This document shows positions 8,093-11,538 of a DNA stretch of 11,538 bases, in pieces; position 1 is the first letter of the stretch; every line of letters begins with the position of its first letter. The notes under the pieces were generated by a model. It was not told the DNA's origin. It ran no database searches and saw only the letters and a program-made list of their open reading frames with translations. Location: assembly GCA_003507655.1 (NCBI GenBank), contig DNUZ01000019.1:1-11538 (forward strand). The letters are read 5' to 3'. Origin of the DNA: Lachnospiraceae bacterium. Its GTDB lineage: Bacteria > Bacillota > Clostridia > Lachnospirales > Lachnospiraceae. The position numbers were made by a program, and so were the translations under genes.

Positions 8093-9661
8093 TTATTCAT
8101 CTTCTATGGTAATATCCATGTGGATCACATCTTTTAAATCCACATAAGTTTCTTCAAACGGACGATTTGTCTCGTTTAACTGAATTCTGACATCGACCTG
8201 ACTCTCTACCCGTCTTGCGATGGCATCTTCTAACTCTTTTTTATGTTCTTCCATATTCAGATAAGATGCTGCCATCTCATCCTCTAATACAACCATCAGT
8301 ACGTTGTCTCCGCCAAGGGTCAGCCTTGCGGACTTTAAATATCCCTTCATCAGTCCCGGAAGTTCCTGCAAAATGGAGTTCCACGCTGCTACTGCCTGCT
8401 GTACATCTTCCGGTATCGCCTTTGGCAGTTCTTTTTTTATGGGCTTTGCTTCCGGCTGTCCTGCCGCTGCACTGCTGCTTTGTGTCGGTACTGATGCCAC
8501 CGGGATTCCTTCTTCTAACGTCTTTTCGATTCTGCTGATCCTCTCTAAGACGGATGCTTCATCCCGCTCCATCTGCGGTCTGCACAGTTTTATTAAGGCG
8601 ATCTCTATCAATATCCGCTTCTGGCTGGAGTATTTTACCTGATTTGACAGCTCCGAAAATATACGGATATAACGAAACAGTGTCTCTGCTTCTACCATTT
8701 TTGCTTCTTCTTTTAAAAGAGCAAGATTTTCCGCAGACATATCTAAGACTTCTTCCATATCGTCCGAGCTTTGCACTAACAACAGATTTCTTAAATACCA
8801 TGTGAAATCTGTCACAAACTGTCCGAGTTCCCTTCCCTGAATGATGATCTCTTCTAACTGCTCGATCGCCCCGACGATGTCCTGCCCCAGTATCCGTCTG
8901 AGCAGGCTGCTGAACACTTCGGTATCAACCGCTCCTAGCACTTCTAAGACATGTTCATAGGTCAGTTCTTCGCCTAAATAAAATGCGATACACTGATCTA
9001 ACAGACTCAACGCATCCCGCATCGAACCGTCTGCCGCTTTCGCAATATAGCGGACTGCCTTCTCTTCGGCTGCTACTTTTTCTTTTTCTAAGAGTTCCGT
9101 CAGCCTTGCCGAAATTGTTTCTATAGAAATTCTATGGAAATCGTATCTCTGACAACGTGACAAGATGGTAATCGGTATCTTATGTACCTCTGTCGTTGCC
9201 AGAATAAATATAACATAAGATGGCGGTTCTTCCAAGGTTTTTAATAATGCATTAAACGCACCTATCGATAGCATATGCACTTCGTCGATAATATACACTT
9301 TATATTTTCCTTCTGTCGGTGCATATTCCACTTCTTCACGAATCTGCCGGATATTTTCCACTCCGTTATTGGATGCCGCATCAATCTCTATGACATTCAT
9401 GGAATTGCCTGCCGCGATGGCACGGCAGGCTTCACAGGTTCCACACGGACTTCCGTCTACCGGATGTTCGCAGTTCACTGCTTTTGCAAAAATCTTGGCT
9501 GCCGTCGTCTTACCGGTTCCCCGCGTTCCGCAAAAGAGATATGCATGTCCGATTCTGTCCGCTTTTATTTGATTTTTTAATGTTGTTACAATGTGTTCCT
9601 GTCCCTTTACATCCTCAAATTCCTGAGGACGGAACTTTCGGTATAATGCCGTATAAGACAT
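8093..9661 (-). CDS. dnaX: DNA polymerase III subunit gamma/tau (clamp loader)
   Basis: The product is 522 aa, a clamp-loader ATPase that opens and loads the sliding clamp at the replication fork. Visible AAA+ motifs: Walker A (GTRGTGKTT, 45-53), a zinc-binding set C64, C73, C76, C79, Walker B (YIIDEVH, 123-129), sensor 1 (ILATTEVH, 153-160), arginine finger (SRC, 168-170) and sensor 2 (GSMRDALSLLDQ, 212-223). Domain III runs to about 365, followed by a low-complexity Ser/Ala/Gln linker (388-405) and a tau-type C-terminal domain (about 415-522) that would contact the polymerase. A run of seven A at codons 408-410, at the linker, is a possible slippage site. GTGAGG lies 7 nt upstream of the start. 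First gene of the operon. Confidence 0.97.
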   Translation of the reverse strand: MSYTALYRKFRPQEFEDVKGQEHIVTTLKNQIKADRIGHAYLFCGTRGTGKTTAAKIFAKAVNCEHPVDGSPCGTCEACRAIAAGNSMNVIEIDAASNNGVENIRQIREEVEYAPTEGKYKVYIIDEVHMLSIGAFNALLKTLEEPPSYVIFILATTEVHKIPITILSRCQRYDFHRISIETISARLTELLEKEKVAAEEKAVRYIAKAADGSMRDALSLLDQCIAFYLGEELTYEHVLEVLGAVDTEVFSSLLRRILGQDIVGAIEQLEEIIIQGRELGQFVTDFTWYLRNLLLVQSSDDMEEVLDMSAENLALLKEEAKMVEAETLFRYIRIFSELSNQVKYSSQKRILIEIALIKLCRPQMERDEASVLERISRIEKTLEEGIPVASVPTQSSSAAAGQPEAKPIKKELPKAIPEDVQQAVAAWNSILQELPGLMKGYLKSARLTLGGDNVLMVVLEDEMAASYLNMEEHKKELEDAIARRVESQVDVRIQLNETNRPFEETYVDLKDVIHMDITIEDE

Positions 9662-9715
9662 TTGAAATCCTCACTTCTATTCTTTCCCTTTTCCGCATTC
9701 CGGGGCAGAACTGTA

Positions 9716-9771
9716 TTTTTAAAATCTATCGACTGCTTGCACAAAGCAATATTCCAAGTTTCCTTGTGCAA
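9716..9771 (-). promoter_or_regulatory. dnaX upstream region: weak promoter and inverted repeat
   Basis: Within the 165-nt gap between pfkA and dnaX, TTGTGC (9744 down to 9739) and TAAAAA (9721 down to 9716) are spaced 17 nt and could be a -35/-10 pair, but they match consensus poorly (3 and 4 of 6). The -35 overlaps an 8-bp inverted repeat TTGCACAA/TTGTGCAA (9737-9744 with 9764-9771). On the minus strand a small CAAG-GAAA-CTTG hairpin competes with that larger stem. I see no clear pfkA terminator, so pfkA transcripts may also reach dnaX. Confidence 0.3.
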
Positions 9772-9826
9772 TCATTTCAACTATATATATAAAAATACAT
9801 TTCTGACACCTAAATCCGTGCACTCA

Positions 9827-10900
9827 TTAATCACCGAAGCTGATGCCCATACTCTTGGCTTCTTTAATCATCTGGCATTCCGGATCTACGCTCTTTAATT
9901 TTCCTGCAACATCTCCTAACGGTACCCGCTTTGTCTTTCCATTGACCATCGCAATCATATTGCCATAGTCCTCATCCATGATCGCCTGTGCTGCTGCCGC
10001 ACCCAGACGGCTGCAAAGAACACGGTCATACGGACACGGACTTCCGCCTCTTTGTGTGTGTCCCGGTACTACTACCCGCACTTCTGCTCCGCTTTTTTTC
10101 TCTATCATATCTGCTAATTCATAGGATACGGATGGGAATTTGTAGTTTTTCAATTTTTCTTTATATTCTTTTTTACTCAGCTTCGCATCTTCTTTTGAAA
10201 TTGCACCTTCTGCAACTGCTAAGATCGTAAATCCTTTTCCGGCTTTACTTCTTTTTTCGATCGCTCCTAAGACACTGTCGATGTCGTATGGAATCTCCGG
10301 AAGGAGTATGATATCTGCTCCACTTGCCACGCCTGCATAAAGGGTCAGCCAACCCACCTTATGTCCCATGACTTCTACGATAAAAATACGATTGTGGGAA
10401 GCTGCTGTCGTATGGATGCAGTCAATTGCCTCTGTTGCAATATTGATCGCACTCTGGAATCCAAAGGTCACATCTGTTCCATAGATATCATTGTCAATGG
10501 TCTTTGGAAGATGTACCACATTCAATCCTTCTTCTCTTAAAAGGTTCGCTGTCTTCTGGGTTCCGTTTCCGCCTAAGATCACAAGGCAGTCCAAATTCAG
10601 CTTATGATAAGTGTGCTTCATCGCTTCTACTTTATCCAGACCGTTTTCATCCGGCACCCGCATCTGCTTGAACGGCTGGCGGGAAGAACCTAAGATTGTT
10701 CCACCTTTTGTCAGTATTCCTGAAAAATCCGCTCCTGTCAAGAGACGGTAATTTCCATATATCAATCCCTTATATCCATCTAAAAAACCATAAATCTCAA
10801 GCTGTTCACAGCTTTCACACAGTCCTTTGACCACTCCGCGCATTGCCGCGTTTAAAGCCTGACAATCGCCACCGCTTGTTAACATTCCTATTCTTTTCAT
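9827..10900 (-). CDS. pfkA: 6-phosphofructokinase
   Basis: The product is 357 aa. It phosphorylates fructose-6-phosphate to fructose-1,6-bisphosphate in glycolysis. Motifs: N-terminal LTSGGDCQALNAAMRG (7-22), TKGGTILGSSR (64-74), GGNGT (110-114), the catalytic TIDND (134-138), VEVMGHKVGWLT (175-186) and PGHTQRGGSP (279-288). A glycine (G113) follows the third motif position, where PPi-dependent enzymes have aspartate, so ATP is the likely donor. The residue before it is Asn (N112), where E. coli PfkA has the Mg-binding Asp103. The product is somewhat longer than the classical 320-aa PfkA. The start at 10900 is preferred: AAGGG lies upstream and the promoter at 10965-10993 would start transcription near 10958, downstream of the ATG at 10960. 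It is transcribed away from the structured RNA and tRNA unit. Confidence 0.93.
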   Translation of the reverse strand: MKRIGMLTSGGDCQALNAAMRGVVKGLCESCEQLEIYGFLDGYKGLIYGNYRLLTGADFSGILTKGGTILGSSRQPFKQMRVPDENGLDKVEAMKHTYHKLNLDCLVILGGNGTQKTANLLREEGLNVVHLPKTIDNDIYGTDVTFGFQSAINIATEAIDCIHTTAASHNRIFIVEVMGHKVGWLTLYAGVASGADIILLPEIPYDIDSVLGAIEKRSKAGKGFTILAVAEGAISKEDAKLSKKEYKEKLKNYKFPSVSYELADMIEKKSGAEVRVVVPGHTQRGGSPCPYDRVLCSRLGAAAAQAIMDEDYGNMIAMVNGKTKRVPLGDVAGKLKSVDPECQMIKEAKSMGISFGD

Positions 10901-10944
10901 GCACACACATCCCTTCACACATTCTATCGGTTCAGTTTTCTTGT

Positions 10945-10961
10945 TATGATACATAATCATA
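10945..10961. promoter_or_regulatory. Inverted repeat at the pfkA transcription start
   Basis: TATGAT (10945-10950) and ATCATA (10956-10961) are inverted around 5 nt. The repeat begins 3 nt downstream of the pfkA -10 and spans the predicted start point, where a repressor site would act. It is short and AT-rich, so its role is a guess. Confidence 0.3.
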
Positions 10962-10964
10962 GTT

Positions 10965-10993
10965 ATTATAATATATTTTTCCCCTCATAACAA
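10965..10993 (-). promoter_or_regulatory. pfkA promoter
   Basis: On the minus strand TTGTTA (10993 down to 10988; 4 of 6) is followed after 17 nt by a perfect TATAAT (10970 down to 10965). The predicted start is near 10958, giving a leader of about 57 nt. Its -35 is only 21 nt from the -35 of the divergent promoter for the structured RNA and tRNA unit. Confidence 0.8.
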
Positions 10994-11014
10994 TATCTAC
11001 CCGACAACTTCTCC

Positions 11015-11042
11015 TTGCAACTCCCCCAAAATGTGGTATAAT
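11015..11042 (+). promoter_or_regulatory. Strong promoter of the structured RNA-tRNA-Ser unit
   Basis: TTGCAA (11015-11020; 4 of 6) is followed after 16 nt by a perfect TATAAT (11037-11042) with a TG extension (11034-11035). Transcription should start near 11049, which is where the terminal stem of the structured element begins. No ribosome binding site or credible reading frame follows, consistent with a stable-RNA promoter. Confidence 0.8.
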
Positions 11043-11066
11043 GTACGCGTTGGCAATGAGCCGTGC

Positions 11067-11131
11067 AGTGACAGGCTTACAGGATACTGCGTCATGCTTG
11101 CATGTAAGCAGTGTTCTGTAAGTTTGTCACT
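11067..11131 (+). other. 24-pair hairpin arm of the structured RNA
   Basis: Positions 11067-11090 pair without interruption with 11108-11131. Twenty pairs are Watson-Crick and four are G-U (G11074, G11075, G11083 and U11085). The 17-nt loop (11091-11107) contains a further CATG-CTTG-CATG mini-hairpin (11093-11104). Confidence 0.85.
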
Positions 11132-11250
11132 ATAGGGCGAAGCCCGCGAATGAGTAGCGTAAGCTACGAATACGCTCGGCGAAGATGGCACTGAGCCGAA
11201 GCCCGCGATGAGCAACGCAAGTTGCGAATACGCTTGGCGAATATGGCACT
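11132..11250 (+). repeat. Two tandem imperfect repeats with GNRA hairpins
   Basis: Copy 1 (11132-11192, 61 nt) and copy 2 (11193-11250, 58 nt) share GAAGCCCGCGA, CGAATACGCT and ATGGCACT blocks. Each can fold the same way: GCC/GGC, then GCG/CGC, then an internal loop with facing GA steps, then a 5-bp stem closed by a GNRA loop. The apical stems are GTAGC-GTAA-GCTAC (11154-11167) and GCAAC-GCAA-GTTGC (11212-11225). Two of the five pairs differ between copies with both partners changed. Copy 1 also carries GGCGAAGA (11178-11185), identical to the bulged strand of the Kt-7 kink-turn; copy 2 has GGCGAATA there. Confidence 0.8.
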
Positions 11251-11267
11251 AGGTTGCCAAACCTTAC

Positions 11268-11354
11268 GGAGACGTATCGAAGCGGTCATAACGAGGCGCA
11301 CTCGAAATGCGTTTGCCCCTTTCGGGCACGCGGGTTCGAATCCCGCCGTCTCCG
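11268..11354 (+). tRNA. tRNA-Ser(CGA)
   Basis: This is an 87-nt gene with a complete cloverleaf. Acceptor GGAGACG (11268-11274) pairs with CGTCTCC (11347-11353), and the discriminator G (11354) is the serine identity base. The anticodon stem GCGCA/TGCGT closes the loop CTCGAAA with anticodon CGA (11303-11305), reading UCG. The long class II variable arm (TGCCC-CTTTC-GGGCA) is typical of tRNA-Ser. The T arm is GCGGG-TTCGAAT-CCCGC. CCA is not encoded (CTA follows), so the end must be added by nucleotidyltransferase. It begins 7 nt after the terminal stem of the structured RNA, so the two are probably one primary transcript needing 5' cleavage by RNase P. Confidence 0.96.
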
Positions 11355-11394
11355 CTACAAATGCATGGTTGGAACGAACTCAAAAACAGCATTT

Positions 11395-11443
11395 AAATAA
11401 GCTGATGTATATTAAGGAAAAAAATATGCATCAGCTTATTTTT
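11395..11443 (+). terminator. Terminator of the structured RNA-tRNA-Ser unit
   Basis: AAATAAGCTGATG (11395-11407) pairs with CATCAGCTTATTT (11429-11441). The stem extends inward by about five A-T or G-U pairs to a loop of about 10 nt, and T-rich sequence follows. The 40 nt between the tRNA end and this stem show nothing else. Confidence 0.8.
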
Positions 11444-11518
11444 ATGTTAACATTGTAATAGTAATGCGGAATTCATGTTTTTAGAATGAGAGAAATCGGA
11501 ATTTATGGAGGTGTCATT

Positions 11519-11538
11519 ATGTATATGGCAATTGGTTT
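11519..11538 (+). CDS. Start of a gene cut by the window edge
   Basis: GGAGG (11507-11511) lies 7 nt before an ATG at 11519, and the reading frame M-Y-M-A-I-G is open to the window end. The spacing is ideal for translation initiation. Too little is present to name the product. No convincing promoter is seen in the 75 nt after the tRNA terminator. Confidence 0.5.

Larger units (their letters stand above)
11049..11262 (+). ncRNA. Unrecognised structured RNA leading into tRNA-Ser
   Basis: This 214-nt stretch lies between a strong promoter and tRNA-Ser(CGA). Its ends pair: TTGGCAA (11050-11056) with TTGCCAA (11254-11260), then CC (11061-11062) with GG (11252-11253) and GTGC (11063-11066) with GCAC (11246-11249), 13 bp with small bulges. 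Inside are a 24-pair hairpin (11067-11131) and two tandem repeat arms (11132-11192 and 11193-11250), together making a closed multi-arm junction. Support for an RNA role comes from position at the transcription start, G-U-only exceptions in the long hairpin and compensatory changes between the two repeats. It has no SRP domain IV GGAA-loop motif, no T-box sequence and no 6S-like bubble. It may be a processed leader, an independent small RNA or a domesticated repeat. Family unknown to me. Confidence 0.55.

Noticed and set aside
10997..11215. 72-aa minus-strand reading frame
   Set aside because: It is antisense to the structured RNA and its promoter, lacks a ribosome binding site and any domain; openness comes from the repeat composition.
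11132..11250. CRISPR-like repeat array
   Set aside because: There are only two adjacent copies with no spacers and no cas genes.
11049..11262. SRP (4.5S/scRNA) RNA, expected near tRNA-Ser and dnaX by analogy with Bacillus
   Set aside because: The conserved domain IV hairpin with a GGAA-type loop and the AGCAG asymmetric loop is not present, and the tandem GNRA arms do not fit SRP RNA.
11049..11262. Insertion sequence or MITE with TTGGCAA/TTGCCAA ends
   Set aside because: No target-site duplication is seen in the flanks, and the ends coincide with the transcription start and the tRNA leader. A domesticated repeat is still possible.
11222..11458. 78-aa plus-strand reading frame
   Set aside because: It runs through tRNA-Ser and its terminator and is not credible as protein coding.

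Overview
The window looks like chromosomal DNA from a Lachnospiraceae-type Firmicute (Roseburia/Agathobacter/Blautia neighbourhood). The evidence is moderate-to-low GC, strong AGGAGG-like ribosome binding sites, TATAAT and extended -10 promoters, a split two-chain transketolase, a DUF5711 protein beside a CvpA protein, and dnaX-ybaB-recR gene order. The species cannot be fixed from sequence reading alone. No mobile element, CRISPR array or sign of recent transfer was seen; most of the window is housekeeping.

Layout, left to right. Positions 1-752: a palindromic terminator, then a Crp/Fnr-family regulator gene (minus strand) with a 65-nt divergent control region. Positions 753-1841: a membrane-anchored M23 (LytM-type) peptidase gene (plus strand), converging on the genes to its right. 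Positions 1885-3843: a DUF5711 gene followed by a CvpA-family gene (both minus), with a good promoter ahead of the pair. Positions 3879-5199: a membrane protein gene (minus) with its own extended -10 promoter, encoding a cytosolic N-terminal domain, one membrane segment and an extracellular LysM. These four genes form a cell-envelope group. Positions 5265-9661: a tightly packed minus-strand operon dnaX-ybaB-recR-transketolase N-chain-transketolase C-chain, closed by a rho-independent terminator. Clamp loading and recombinational repair genes are followed directly by pentose-phosphate enzyme genes. Positions 9827-10993: a 6-phosphofructokinase gene (minus) with a near-ideal promoter. Glycolysis (Pfk) and the non-oxidative pentose phosphate pathway (transketolase) share fructose-6-phosphate and glyceraldehyde-3-phosphate, so the two loci are metabolically linked.

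Positions 11015-11443 hold the most unusual part. A strong extended -10 promoter, divergent from the pfkA promoter, starts a transcript at about 11049. The first roughly 214 nt can fold into a closed multi-arm structure: a terminal stem, a 24-pair hairpin in which every non-Watson-Crick pair is G-U, and two tandem repeat arms (61 and 58 nt). The repeat arms keep their stem by compensatory changes and both carry GNRA loops. Seven bases further on begins a tRNA-Ser(CGA) gene, followed by a long terminator. I do not recognise this RNA as SRP RNA, 6S, a T-box or any other named family; it is the best candidate here for something undescribed. The window ends a few codons into a new plus-strand gene.

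Several apparent starts were moved inward on ribosome-binding-site and promoter evidence (regulator, M23 peptidase, LysM protein, YbaB, Pfk).
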